From Deltaproteobacteria bacterium (GTDB lineage: Bacteria; Desulfobacterota; BSN033; WVXP01), in the NCBI GenBank assembly GCA_019308905.1, contig JAFDHF010000001.1:62001-126000 (forward strand): 64,000 bases of DNA. The letters run 5' to 3'. Of this stretch, positions 53,769-61,266 are shown piece by piece. The notes beneath the pieces were generated by a model. The model saw only the letters and a program-made list of their open reading frames with translations. It ran no database searches and was not told the origin of the DNA. A program made the position numbers and the translations under genes. The stretch's first letter is position 1. Each line of letters opens with the position of its first letter.

Positions 53769-54392
53769 TTACCGGCCGTCTGCAAGTGATTCGGCCAGGT
53801 CGGCTCCAAGGCTTGAGGCTCTGGCCAGTGTCTCTCCTCTCTTGCTGACCATACCACGGTCGAAGATACCCAAGACAGCCAGTTCTCCTACGATCTCGAA
53901 ACCCAGTGCCTCCAGGGGAAGGCGCATCGCCTCAAGGGTGAACCCCATATCCCTTCGGTCCTCCTGCTCGCAGACCGCGGCTATGACCGCCTTGCGCCCT
54001 TGACAGGCAAGTCGACTCGACCATCCTCTGGGCCGCTCGTCATCAAAGACATAAAAGCAATAAAGGCGATCGATAAAAGCCTTCATCCACGCGGTCACGT
54101 TGTAGTTGTGTGTCGGCGATACCAGAGCCAGACCGCGGGATTCCAGTATCTTGGGGTACAGGAGCTGCATCCCATCGTTCAAGCCGGTACATGTACCGTT
54201 CTTTCTACACCCCTCACACCCGATACAGGATTGGAAATCGTAATCCCTCAGATGGACTCTTCGCGTCACAACACCCTTGCCGCGAGCACCACTGAGAATG
54301 CTGGTCAGCAATGCATCGGAATTCCCCTTTTCTCTCGGACTCCCCCCGACGCCCAGGATCTTCCGCCCCAAGGGTTCATGATCCTTACCCAC
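53769..54392 (-). CDS. NADPH-dependent FMN reductase / flavodoxin-like protein
   Basis: A 207-residue protein with the flavin loop GVGGSPREKGNSDALLTSIL near the N-terminus, followed by the Cys pair CIGCEGCRKNGTC and VSPTHNYNVTAWMKAFIDRL. This Cys-rich subgroup of iron-sulfur flavoproteins may hold a 4Fe-4S cluster. GTG 54392 follows AGGAGG; upstream starts fall before the predicted transcription start. Probably co-transcribed with the lipoprotein gene. Confidence 0.85.
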   Translation of the reverse strand: MGKDHEPLGRKILGVGGSPREKGNSDALLTSILSGARGKGVVTRRVHLRDYDFQSCIGCEGCRKNGTCTGLNDGMQLLYPKILESRGLALVSPTHNYNVTAWMKAFIDRLYCFYVFDDERPRGWSSRLACQGRKAVIAAVCEQEDRRDMGFTLEAMRLPLEALGFEIVGELAVLGIFDRGMVSKRGETLARASSLGADLAESLADGR

Positions 54393-54766
54393 GTCTCCAT
54401 CCTCCTCAGCACCAAGAAACCGCTTCTGGACTCTGTCACAATTAAAGGGGAAATTCCGCACAATGTCAACAATCAGAGGAGACCGGAGAGCCCTGACTTC
54501 TGCGGCACACCCTTCCCACTGAGCGACACGGCCGAAGCGGCGGGAACCTATCGGGGTTTGACGGCAAGGACGGAAATCTCTCCGTGCGAATCACAACACG
54601 GCCGGTCCCGGAAACTCAGGAGTATGAATCCAACGGTGGAATCACTCAAATTGAACGTCTTTGGTGTATAATCATACTGTAGGAGCATAGCCGGACTCGA
54701 GCATCCAGGAGGGAAGGAGAGCGAGAGGGTTCAATGTCTTTCTTCTGAAAAAAGGAGGGTAATGCC
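54393..54766. other. Divergent intergenic region 54393-54766
   Basis: Carries the flavin reductase promoter (54441-54469). A strong -10 (TATAAT, 54667-54672) with a preceding TG but a poor -35 may serve the cyclic-nucleotide-binding gene about 100 bases downstream. No protein-like frame. Confidence 0.5.
54441..54469 (-). promoter_or_regulatory. Strong sigma-70 promoter for the flavin reductase gene
   Basis: On the minus strand a perfect TTGACA (54469-54464) is followed after exactly 17 bases by TTTAAT (54446-54441). The start site, near 54434, is about 40 bases before GTG 54392, and rules out the start at 54461. Confidence 0.65.
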
Positions 54767-55222
54767 ATGATCATCCAAGAATCCGAACTTTTCAGAGACC
54801 TTGGTCCCGAGGTCATCAACGAGATCGCTGAAAGCATGGTTGAAGAGTTCTACGGCAAGGGGTCCTTCATCTTCAAAGAGACCTACCTTGCCGAGCATTT
54901 CTACATTCTCGAGGAGGGCAAGATAAGACTCAGCGTGGGGGAGAAAGGCCGAATAACTCATCTGATCTCCAATCCGGGAGAGACCTTGGGCTGGTCGAGC
55001 TTGGTCGGCCGGAATACCTACACGGCCTCGGCGGAGTGTCTGGCTCCGAGCAAGGTGATAAAGATCGAGAAAGAAATGCTCAACAGGGTATTCGAAAGGA
55101 ACCCTGCCAGTGGAATGGTCTTCTTCAAACGCCTGGCAGGGATCATAGGTGAGCGCCTGACCCACAGTTACTCGGCCCTGCTTTCGGCTTACGAAGGTGA
55201 GGCTCTTCCTTCCTATGGCTAG
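54767..55222 (+). CDS. Cyclic nucleotide-binding domain protein without DNA-binding domain
   Basis: A 151-residue CAP_ED protein: ELFRDLGPEVINEIA at the start, GSFIFKETYLAEHFYILEEG, and the phosphate-binding cassette region LISNPGETLGWSSLVG. The final helix (RLAGIIGERL) is the Crp linker, but no HTH follows. It may sense a nucleotide or redox signal and act by contact. AAAGGAGG lies before the ATG. Confidence 0.88.
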   Translation: MIIQESELFRDLGPEVINEIAESMVEEFYGKGSFIFKETYLAEHFYILEEGKIRLSVGEKGRITHLISNPGETLGWSSLVGRNTYTASAECLAPSKVIKIEKEMLNRVFERNPASGMVFFKRLAGIIGERLTHSYSALLSAYEGEALPSYG

Positions 55223-55353
55223 GAAGGAGAAGCCTCACCTGGATAGGATCTTTGAGTCTCTAACCGATCAGGATCGCTCTCGAGCAGAGACGGTTCTTCG
55301 GCCAGAGGGACGGGCACGGCAGAGGACCATGGGCAGGCGAAGGGGCTCCTCCC

Positions 55354-55395
55354 GAGGGTTTCACAACCCGCCACCGGCGGGTTGCTAAACCCCTC
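55354..55395. terminator. Long hairpin between convergent genes
   Basis: CAACCCGCC (55364-55372) pairs with GGCGGGTTG (55376-55384) over a 3-base loop, extended outward by GGGTTT and AAACCC. It reaches the stop codon of the selenoprotein gene and lies between two convergent genes. No U tract, so a bidirectional, not fully typical, terminator. Confidence 0.65.
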
Positions 55396-55600
55396 ACGTG
55401 CCGCCGTAACCTATGGTGACCTTTTCTCCCTCCACGATTACCGGCACCTGCCTGACCCCGCCGGAGTGCTTCAACATTTCCTTGAGTCTGCTGTTGTCTG
55501 CCTGGACGTCGAAGAACTCTGCATCACCGCCGTATGCCGACCTGGCATCCTGGGTGTGAGGTCAGCCAAGCTTTCCATAGATGATGACCTTACCGCCCAT
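55394..55600 (-). CDS. Selenocysteine-containing glutaredoxin-like protein (Uxx-star family)
   Basis: A 68-residue protein whose 13th codon is UGA (55562-55564), in frame with both sides. Before it: MGGKVIIYGKLG; after it: PHTQDARSAYGGDAEFF, then MLKHSGGVRQVPVIV and EGEKVTIGYGGT. The beta-alpha-beta pattern with the cis-Pro segment QVPVIV is a glutaredoxin fold, with Sec where the active Cys would be (GKLG-Sec-PHT). I recall this family as the Uxx-star glutaredoxin-like selenoproteins. A SECIS hairpin follows the UGA (55534-55564). GGGAG lies eight bases before the ATG. A standard ORF caller would miss or truncate this gene. A thiol/selenol redox role is likely; substrate unknown. Confidence 0.88.
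55534..55564 (-). promoter_or_regulatory. Bacterial SECIS element after the UGA codon
   Basis: Starting 13 bases after UGA, AUGCC-AGGUC-GGCAU forms a 5-bp hairpin with an AGGUC loop (55548-55534). This closely resembles the apical part of the E. coli fdhF SECIS, whose AGGUCU loop binds SelB. It supports UGA decoding as selenocysteine. Confidence 0.8.
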
Positions 55601-55663
55601 TAGTCGAACTCCCTGTAGAACACTCTTCCGGAGATCTTCCTCGCCTCCAGTGGTAAGGGGAAC

Positions 55664-55954
55664 CTACGACCCGCCTCCGTCAGCCTCACCGGCTTCACCG
55701 GGCTGTTCTTCCGCCCTCTCTTCTTCCGCTTCGAGGCCGAGGTCCTCGGACACTTTCTTGAGGTTTTCCATGAACTCCTCGAAGAGGCCCGCATTGAAAC
55801 GTATCCCCTGCTTGGTAAAGCCCGTGTAACTCTGAGACTCGACGTACTTTCGGATGTCGACGTATTTCTTCCCCCGATACTCACTCGTCTGGAAAACCAA
55901 GCTGTCCATGACATTGAGTCTCATCCGTCCAATCTCTTTCTGATTGTCCGCCAT
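55664..55954 (-). CDS. PC4/YdbC-like ssDNA-binding protein
   Basis: A 96-residue protein. RGKKYVDIRKYV and YTGFTKQGIRFNAGLFEEFMENLKKV form the PC4-like beta-sheet/helix core seen in the transcriptional coactivator p15 and bacterial YdbC. The tail is acidic and Gly-rich (EERAEEQPGEAGEADGGG). A role binding single-stranded DNA or RNA is inferred from the fold. GAGGAGG lies just before the ATG. The selenoprotein gene begins 63 bases downstream. Confidence 0.83.
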   Translation of the reverse strand: MADNQKEIGRMRLNVMDSLVFQTSEYRGKKYVDIRKYVESQSYTGFTKQGIRFNAGLFEEFMENLKKVSEDLGLEAEEERAEEQPGEAGEADGGGS

Positions 55955-56373
55955 CTTCCTCCTCTCATAGCCGGATCTTGACAAAAGGGGGGCCAAAGCA
56001 AATAGGATGCCATGCTCGCCTTCAACCCTTCGATCAGCAAAAACCGATCTTACCTTACTCGTGGCTCCATGGCAAGACAAATCCGGCAGCCAGGGTTTCC
56101 CCGGAACAGAATGTTTCTTTTCAGAATGTGCTCGGGGCAGTGCCCGCCGCTCCTGTAGTGTCCCCCTGGAACGAGAGGTTTCCCAGGTATGTGAGGCTCT
56201 CGGATTACGCTTGTTGACCTGGAAAGGCGATTCTGGTATCTTGATGGACGTCGCCTAGGCCATCACACGGGCTCTTCGGCATTCTTTTTGCTTGTGCACC
56301 GTGCGGTGGAGACAGAGCGAAACAAAGGCAGCAGAGTTACCTGGTAGCGGCTGGGTGAAGGAGAAATGTCTCG
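55955..56373. other. Divergent intergenic region 55955-56373
   Basis: Apart from the plus-strand promoter at 56214-56242 I see no feature; no promoter for the PC4-like gene is obvious. Confidence 0.5.
56214..56242 (+). promoter_or_regulatory. Sigma-70 promoter for the SH3/coiled-coil gene
   Basis: TTGACC at 56214-56219 and TATCTT at 56237-56242 with a 17-base spacer; start near 56249, leader about 125 bases. Confidence 0.6.
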
Positions 56374-56967
56374 ATGACAAAAAGGAGATGGTATCTGTCC
56401 CTTCTCGTTTTCTCTCTCTTCTGGTGGCCGGGGATCGGCAGTGCCGAGACCATGTATGTCACCGACCGCCTCTATCTCTCGCTCCGCAGCATACCGGACC
56501 AGGATCAGCCTGCTATAGCCCTTCTCCCTTCAGACACCAAGGTCGAGGTACTTGAAATCCAAAACAATTGGGCCCGGGTGGCCCTCGATGACGGGAGAAC
56601 GGGATGGGTGCTGAAGAGGTTTCTGGTAAAGGATGTACCCAAATCCGTCGTTATTGAACAGTTGAAACAGGAGATAGAGAAGAAGGACTTCCTGCTCGAT
56701 AAGCTACAGAGCGAGAATGCCTCGCGACAGCAGGAGATTTCCGACCGGGCCATGCTGGAAGCAAAGCAGAAAGCCCTGCAAAAGAAGATAGAAGCCCTGA
56801 AGAGCCAGATCAGCCAGCAGAAGAAACGTATCGAGGTCTCCACGAAGGAAGATACGGTCAAGAGGCTCAAGGAGGTCTATGTTACGGGTATTGTGGCCCT
56901 GTTTTTGGGACTCGTCACGGGATATATGTTGAGGAAGCCCAAGAAAAAGCGGCAGATATTCTTTTAG
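56374..56967 (+). CDS. SH3-domain, coiled-coil, C-terminally anchored envelope protein
   Basis: A 197-residue protein. Signal peptide (residues 1-24, WPGIGSAE), then a bacterial SH3-like domain at about 25-90 (MYVTDRLYLSLRSIPD, NNWARVALDDGRTGWVLKRF), a long coiled coil at about 95-165, and one transmembrane helix near the C-terminus (VTGIVALFLGLVTGYML) with basic residues after it. This matches the TIGR04211 SH3 family. It would lie in the periplasm, anchored in the inner membrane. AAGGAG precedes the ATG. Confidence 0.88.
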   Translation: MTKRRWYLSLLVFSLFWWPGIGSAETMYVTDRLYLSLRSIPDQDQPAIALLPSDTKVEVLEIQNNWARVALDDGRTGWVLKRFLVKDVPKSVVIEQLKQEIEKKDFLLDKLQSENASRQQEISDRAMLEAKQKALQKKIEALKSQISQQKKRIEVSTKEDTVKRLKEVYVTGIVALFLGLVTGYMLRKPKKKRQIFF

Positions 56968-57050
56968 CCTCTCGCGCCATGCAGACCAGTTCTACCCTTC
57001 GCTGAAAGGAAAAACAGAAGATCAAGGGGGAGGATTCGCCCGGGGAGATT

Positions 57051-57650
57051 TCAATCTCTTCCTTCCGGCAAGCGGTCCTGGGCCGCGCGCTCGCCTTCTC
57101 CCTTGCTCGCCAGATACTCTTCCAACAAAGCCTTGCTGCTCAATCGGTTGATCCTCGACACCTCCAGCTTTATCTTACCGATTGTTTCATCTATGGGCAC
57201 GAAATCTCCCCGGCCTCGCACCTCCAAAGGCAGTGGGTCCTTCTCCTTGGCCAGACGATGGTCCTTTTCCCCGGTTATGAGGTACCGGTACCTGGATTTC
57301 TCGGTTTCCAGTTCCTCTATGCGCCTCAAGTAGACCGCCCTCTGCTCCATGAAATGATCGAGTTCCCTCTGCTTTTCCTTTATCAGCTCTTTTCTCAGCA
57401 GAGTGAGTTCCATCTCGAGTTGGCTCCGTAGATTGGCGACTTCTTCCTTTGCCTGGGAAATGAGAATACCCTTCTCCTTGATGGCTTGATCGGTCCGCTT
57501 CACTTCCGGGGAACCCTGACCTCCCTTGATTATCTCACGGAGATGGACCTGCTTTTCGGATTCCAGGGTGTGGAAATCCTGGTTTAGCCCTTCCAGGCGC
57601 TCCTCTGCATGTTTCAATTTCGCCAGGACTTCTGATAGGGTGGATTCCAT
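57051..57650 (-). CDS. Coiled-coil hypothetical protein
   Basis: A 199-residue protein that is almost wholly heptad-like coiled coil from residue 1 to about 150 (EVLAKLKHAEERLEGLNQ, ANLRSQLEMELTLLRKEL), ending in a region with FVPIDETIGKIKLEVSRINRL. No family recognised. ATG 57650 follows GAGGAAG; the frame continues upstream to 57857 but without a better site. Downstream of the palindrome at 57912-57930. Confidence 0.75.
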   Translation of the reverse strand: MESTLSEVLAKLKHAEERLEGLNQDFHTLESEKQVHLREIIKGGQGSPEVKRTDQAIKEKGILISQAKEEVANLRSQLEMELTLLRKELIKEKQRELDHFMEQRAVYLRRIEELETEKSRYRYLITGEKDHRLAKEKDPLPLEVRGRGDFVPIDETIGKIKLEVSRINRLSSKALLEEYLASKGEGERAAQDRLPEGRD

Positions 57651-57911
57651 TATTCTTCCTCTTTGAGCCGAGAGTCTGAGCTCCCTATCGACCCGAAAAG
57701 GCCTTCTGCCACGGAGCTCTTCTAATAATACTAGGGACCGCTCCTTTTGGAAAGGGGAGAAAAACGGCATCCCTCGGGGAAAGGGTCCCCGGCCGTATCG
57801 CCATATCCCTTGCAACCTCGCCGCCCGGGGCTCCAGGCACCCATCAAGTGTTGTCAATTGCTGCCCAGATAAGCCATTGGGCGATGGATTAGTGTCAAAT
57901 TTGGTCTCGTT

Positions 57912-57930
57912 CTATGAATCCATTTCATAG
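57912..57930. repeat. Palindrome CTATGAA-N5-TTCATAG, possible operator
   Basis: A perfect 7-base inverted repeat with a 5-base spacer, about 75-90 bases upstream of the sigma-54-like site, where an enhancer-binding activator would sit. Could equally serve the minus-strand coiled-coil gene. Confidence 0.45.
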
Positions 57931-58002
57931 GTCTCTCGGGGAACGGCAATCGTACATTAGCGCAGTACATTGATTTTATTTGATTTTCTTCATCCACTCT
58001 TG

Positions 58003-58019
58003 CTGGCACGGGATTAGCA
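58003..58019 (+). promoter_or_regulatory. Sigma-54-type promoter (-24/-12)
   Basis: CTGGCACGGGATTAGCA: the GG and GC doublets are 10 bases apart, as required, and TGGCAC is a perfect -24. The -12 is TAGCA against the TTGCA consensus. It lies immediately upstream of the riboswitch. Confidence 0.65.
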
Positions 58020-58047
58020 TAACGGACGACAAAAGGACAGAGGCACC

Positions 58048-58134
58048 GTCTCAGAGAAAGGCCAAACCACTCGCAAGGGTGGGAAGGAAAGCCACGGAAC
58101 CCTACAAGAGGGTCAGCCGGGTTGCCTGGGAGAC
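58048..58134 (+). ncRNA. Cyclic di-GMP-I (GEMM-I) riboswitch aptamer
   Basis: The strand reads like the GEMM-I consensus: GGCCAAACC, a CACUC-GCAA-GGGUG hairpin (P2 with a GNRA tetraloop), GGGAAGGAAAGCCACGG, a second CCCU...AGGG hairpin, then CAGCCGGGUUGCC. GUCUC (58048-58052) pairs with GAGAC (58130-58134) to close P1. It binds cyclic di-GMP and is followed 18 bases later by a terminator, so it probably acts on transcription of the HTH gene. Confidence 0.87.
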
Positions 58135-58152
58135 ACCGAGAACCGGACCAGC

Positions 58153-58186
58153 AGCCGGGCTTCCCTTAAACAGAAGGGGCCCGGCT
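58153..58186 (+). terminator. Terminator hairpin after the riboswitch
   Basis: AGCCGGGC (58153-58160) pairs with GCCCGGCT (58179-58186), with CCCTT/AAGGG inside and a 6-base loop; TT bulges at 58161-58162. The following TCTTG is a weak U tract. Confidence 0.7.
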
Positions 58187-58220
58187 TCTTGCCGTTGCGA
58201 ACCGATGGAGGAAAGATTCT

Positions 58221-58400
58221 ATGACACGGCCAAAAGGCGAAGTCCTTACCACCAAAGAGGCATGCAGGTATCTGAGAATCTCGAGGCCCACCTTCCTCAA
58301 ACTGGTCCAAACCAATCAGATCAGGGCAAGAAAACTGGGAAGAGGCTGGAAGGTCCTCATGTCGGAGATCCAGGCCTATATGACGAAGAGAGAACAATAG
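58221..58400 (+). CDS. Excisionase-family (MerR-like) HTH protein, 59 residues
   Basis: A short protein: VLTTKEACRYLRISRPTFLK is the HTH, followed by LVQTNQIRARKLGRGWKVL and a C-terminal EIQAYMTKREQ. This is the helix-turn-helix 17 / excisionase layout. GGAGGAAAG lies before the ATG. It is the only gene after the sigma-54-like promoter and cyclic di-GMP riboswitch, so its level should track cyclic di-GMP. No integrase or phage gene is near, so it is more likely a small regulator than a true excisionase. Confidence 0.87.
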   Translation: MTRPKGEVLTTKEACRYLRISRPTFLKLVQTNQIRARKLGRGWKVLMSEIQAYMTKREQ

Positions 58401-58453
58401 GTTGCACCTCTTCCCGCCGCTCGGGCAGGGACATCCTTTCCCGCAAGGGTGGT

Positions 58454-59080
58454 TCACCTCGTCGTTGAGCTTCTGGCTATCAGTCTCTTGGACGTCATCT
58501 CACCCAGGACAACGACATCTTCAAGGGAGAGATACCTGTCGATGGATCGGTCAAAAAGAACCTGGACAGAGGGGGGGAACTCCTCGTCCCCTCTCCAGAG
58601 AACTAAGGTGACGGGCACCCTTGGAAGGATTACCAGGGAAAACGAAGCATCGCCAAAATCAGCCTGATTCCCTCCCATGGCAAGCCCGGCCCGGAGAAAA
58701 TTCCCGGGCTTCTGCCCGAAAACGCGTATGAGGCCTTCTGTCACCCTCTTGTCGAAGACTCCCGCATACATCCTTCCACCTGGAATCTCCTTGTACGGAA
58801 TCAGAGTGCCTTCCAGCTCTGTTCCGTCTGCTCGGATCAAATAGTGGAGAAGCATGATCCGGGTGACCAGTGAAATCTTATCTGTCCTAGGAGAGAAAAT
58901 CTCGATTTCAGGGAAAGTAACGGTATGGGGATCCCCAAAAAAGGAGAGAACGATTTCCTCCTTTCCCTGCCTCACACGGTACTCTGCTCCACTGCAGGCC
59001 GCCATGTACGCCGGGTCACGGGATTGAATCTCCTGGCGGGCCACTTCAAAGGCCCGGCGATAGCTCTTCTGCTTCTCCAT
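58454..59080 (-). CDS. DUF3786 domain-containing protein
   Basis: A 208-residue protein. DPAYMAACSGAEYR, DKISLVTRIMLLHYLIRADG, LIPYKEIPGGRMYAGVFDKR and VPVTLVLWRGDEEFPP are typical of DUF3786, common in anaerobes with corrinoid enzymes; function unknown. Its ATG overlaps the rsmB stop (TAATG), indicating coupling. Last gene of the housekeeping run. Confidence 0.87.
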   Translation of the reverse strand: MEKQKSYRRAFEVARQEIQSRDPAYMAACSGAEYRVRQGKEEIVLSFFGDPHTVTFPEIEIFSPRTDKISLVTRIMLLHYLIRADGTELEGTLIPYKEIPGGRMYAGVFDKRVTEGLIRVFGQKPGNFLRAGLAMGGNQADFGDASFSLVILPRVPVTLVLWRGDEEFPPSVQVLFDRSIDRYLSLEDVVVLGEMTSKRLIARSSTTR

Positions 59081-60423
59081 TATTCCCTCACCAGTCTAGC
59101 CGCAAAAAACCCGTCGGTGTTGTGACGATGCGGCAGGGTTCTGAAGAATCCCCTCTCATCGAACAGCTCCTCTCGGAAGAGACCGGGCCTGTCTCGATCC
59201 AGCAGGAAATCCTCTCTTGACCCAAGAAACCCCTCGACCACACCCTCGTTTTCCTCGTGGTACACCGTGCAGGTCGAGTATATGACTCTCCCCCCTCTCC
59301 TTGCCAGGGCAGCCGCGTTGTCGAGAATCCTTCTCTGGAGGGAGGCCATTCGCGGTATGTCATCAGGCCCCGTTCGCCACTTGATATCCGGGTTTCTGCG
59401 GATCGTTCCCCATCCCGTACACGGTACATCCACGAGGACCGCATCGAAAGGCTCTATCTGCGGAAGAGAGACCGGCTGAGTGAGGTCCCTCTTCAGCACG
59501 GTCACATTGGTGACACCCATCCTCTGACACGACTGCCTCAACTTGGCAAGCCCGGCGCCGTTTATGTCCAGAGCATAGATGCTCCCCCTGTTCGCCATGA
59601 GTTGGGCCAAATGAGTCGTCTTGGTACCAGGAGCCGCACAGACGTCGAGAACCCTTTCCCCCGGTTTGGGGTCGACGAGAAAGGAGATGAGCTGGGCGGC
59701 CTCGTCTTGGATCTGATAGTATCCGCTTCTGAGAAAGGGCATCTTCGGTACAGGACGACCATCTTCGATGACAACACCGTTGGGCGAAAAGCGGGTCGCG
59801 CAGGCCGAAAGCCCCTCTCTCCTCAGCCTGCTGATCAGGTCTTCCCGGTCCATGGCAAGAGTGTTGACCCTGAGAACGAGGGGTGCAGGCCGGTTGGAGG
59901 CCTCACAAAAGGCCCTCGTCTCCTTTTCTCCCCATCCGTTCCAGAGCTTGATCACTGCCCATAGGGGAAATGCCTGCTCCACTGCGAGAACGTCCTGAGG
60001 CGATCCTTTCGCAACAGGGAGTCCATCCATCCCGCCCTCCCGTATGATCCGCCTCAGGACCGCATTGACAAAACCCGCCGCATCTTGACTCTTGAGCCTC
60101 TTGGCAAGAATCACCGACTCGTTCACAGCCGCCCTGTCAGGCGTCTTCGTGAGAAAGAGGAGCTGGTAGACACCGAGCCGTAGTATGTAAAGGATGATCC
60201 TCTCGATCCGATCGAATTTGATCCTGGAAAAACGAGCGATCACCCAATCGATCTTTCCCCGCCACCGGAGCGTACCGTAGACCAGCTCGGTGACGAACGC
60301 CCTGTCCAGGTCGGTCAAAGACCGGTATTTCTTGAAGGCCTCATCCAGGACATCATCCGGATGCCGGCCCTTCGTCTCGACACGAATCAGGATTTCCAGA
60401 GCCACTTGGCGTGGGGTTTTCAT
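59080..60423 (-). CDS. rsmB: 16S rRNA m5C967 methyltransferase RsmB
   Basis: A 447-residue protein. The N-terminal NusB-like RNA-binding domain (about 1-145) is followed by a SAM methyltransferase: VLDVCAAPGTKTTHLAQL, ALDINGAGLAKLRQ, the Cys in VDVPCTGWGTIRRNPDIKW and the nucleophile Cys in YSTCTVYHEENEGVV. It methylates C967 of 16S rRNA. ATG 60423 overlaps the DUF116 gene by 71 bases; upstream starts are unlikely. Confidence 0.93.
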   Translation of the reverse strand: MKTPRQVALEILIRVETKGRHPDDVLDEAFKKYRSLTDLDRAFVTELVYGTLRWRGKIDWVIARFSRIKFDRIERIILYILRLGVYQLLFLTKTPDRAAVNESVILAKRLKSQDAAGFVNAVLRRIIREGGMDGLPVAKGSPQDVLAVEQAFPLWAVIKLWNGWGEKETRAFCEASNRPAPLVLRVNTLAMDREDLISRLRREGLSACATRFSPNGVVIEDGRPVPKMPFLRSGYYQIQDEAAQLISFLVDPKPGERVLDVCAAPGTKTTHLAQLMANRGSIYALDINGAGLAKLRQSCQRMGVTNVTVLKRDLTQPVSLPQIEPFDAVLVDVPCTGWGTIRRNPDIKWRTGPDDIPRMASLQRRILDNAAALARRGGRVIYSTCTVYHEENEGVVEGFLGSREDFLLDRDRPGLFREELFDERGFFRTLPHRHNTDGFFAARLVRE

Positions 60424-61180
60424 TTTCCAAGAAATAGAGAAGCGCCTCTCGTACCCTCCCGATATCGACTCTAGTATTGATGCACGGCCCGTTAGGCCTT
60501 TCATTGAGTATCCCGATGACAGGGAGAGGATAGGCATCTTGGATCCCTGTCGTCAGATCGAGCTCACAGGCCACGGCCACGATCGCCTCGGGTCTGTTCT
60601 GCACGATGATTCGCCGGGCCAGGGTTCCTCCGGTTGCCACCGCGATCTGAACGCCGTAAGCGTCGGCGAGTTCAAGCAGGTCCTTGATTTCGCACCTGCC
60701 GCATTTGCGGCAGTTCTTGATATTCCCGGTAATCTTGACATCGCAGTCGAAATCCTGGATGCAATGGGGCAGCAGCAGGAGAATCCTCTCGGGTTTGATT
60801 CTCCGGTGGCAATTCGAAACAACCAATTGGTTGTTGACGGCGATAAAGGACTGCTGAACCCTCCTCTTGGAAATGCCCACCACCTTGCCCACCAAAACCA
60901 TGAAGGGAAAGAGCACCTGAACCACAAGCCCCCTGAGGTTATGTGAAAGAAAGAGATCTCTTCCCAGGATTATTGTGAGAACCAGAAGAGCCACCCCAAG
61001 CAAGACCAGAAAGAGAAGAATTCCCAGACACACGGCGAGTATGATCGGAGCAAGAGGGCTGATGCGGGAGAGGCCGATATACGGCACGACCCACAGCAGG
61101 ACCACGACACCCGAGAGAATCAAAAGGGTGAAGAGGAGAAGCCCTATGAATATCCTCTGCTGGGGGCGGGAATCTTCCAT
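60353..61180 (-). CDS. DUF116 domain-containing membrane protein
   Basis: A 275-residue protein. Two N-terminal membrane helices (IGLLLFTLLILSGVVVLLWV, LGILLFLVLLGVALLVLTII) precede a DUF116 domain: GISKRRVQQSFIAVNNQLV, LLLPHCIQ and a Cys-rich CRKCGRCEIKDLLELA. Cysteines may bind metal or an Fe-S cluster. Often found beside fmt in anaerobes, as here; its role is unknown. Confidence 0.88.
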   Translation of the reverse strand: MEDSRPQQRIFIGLLLFTLLILSGVVVLLWVVPYIGLSRISPLAPIILAVCLGILLFLVLLGVALLVLTIILGRDLFLSHNLRGLVVQVLFPFMVLVGKVVGISKRRVQQSFIAVNNQLVVSNCHRRIKPERILLLLPHCIQDFDCDVKITGNIKNCRKCGRCEIKDLLELADAYGVQIAVATGGTLARRIIVQNRPEAIVAVACELDLTTGIQDAYPLPVIGILNERPNGPCINTRVDIGRVREALLYFLENENPTPSGSGNPDSCRDEGPASG

Positions 61181-61266
61181 CGCAGCCCCGCTGTCAGATC
61201 GGTTAGGACAAACAGAAATTGCTCAACCCTCTGGGGATCGGATTCTCCGGATCCACTTCTGCCTGC

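Larger units (their letters stand above)
57651..58220. other. Regulatory intergenic region with palindrome, sigma-54 site, riboswitch and terminator
   Basis: A 570-base stretch with no gene; it holds the palindrome 57912-57930, the sigma-54-like promoter 58003-58019, the cyclic di-GMP aptamer 58048-58134 and the terminator 58153-58186. Confidence 0.7.

Noticed and set aside
58221-58400. Prophage or integrative element signalled by the excisionase-like gene
   Set aside because: No integrase, att-like repeats, tRNA or phage genes nearby; expression signals suggest a regulator.
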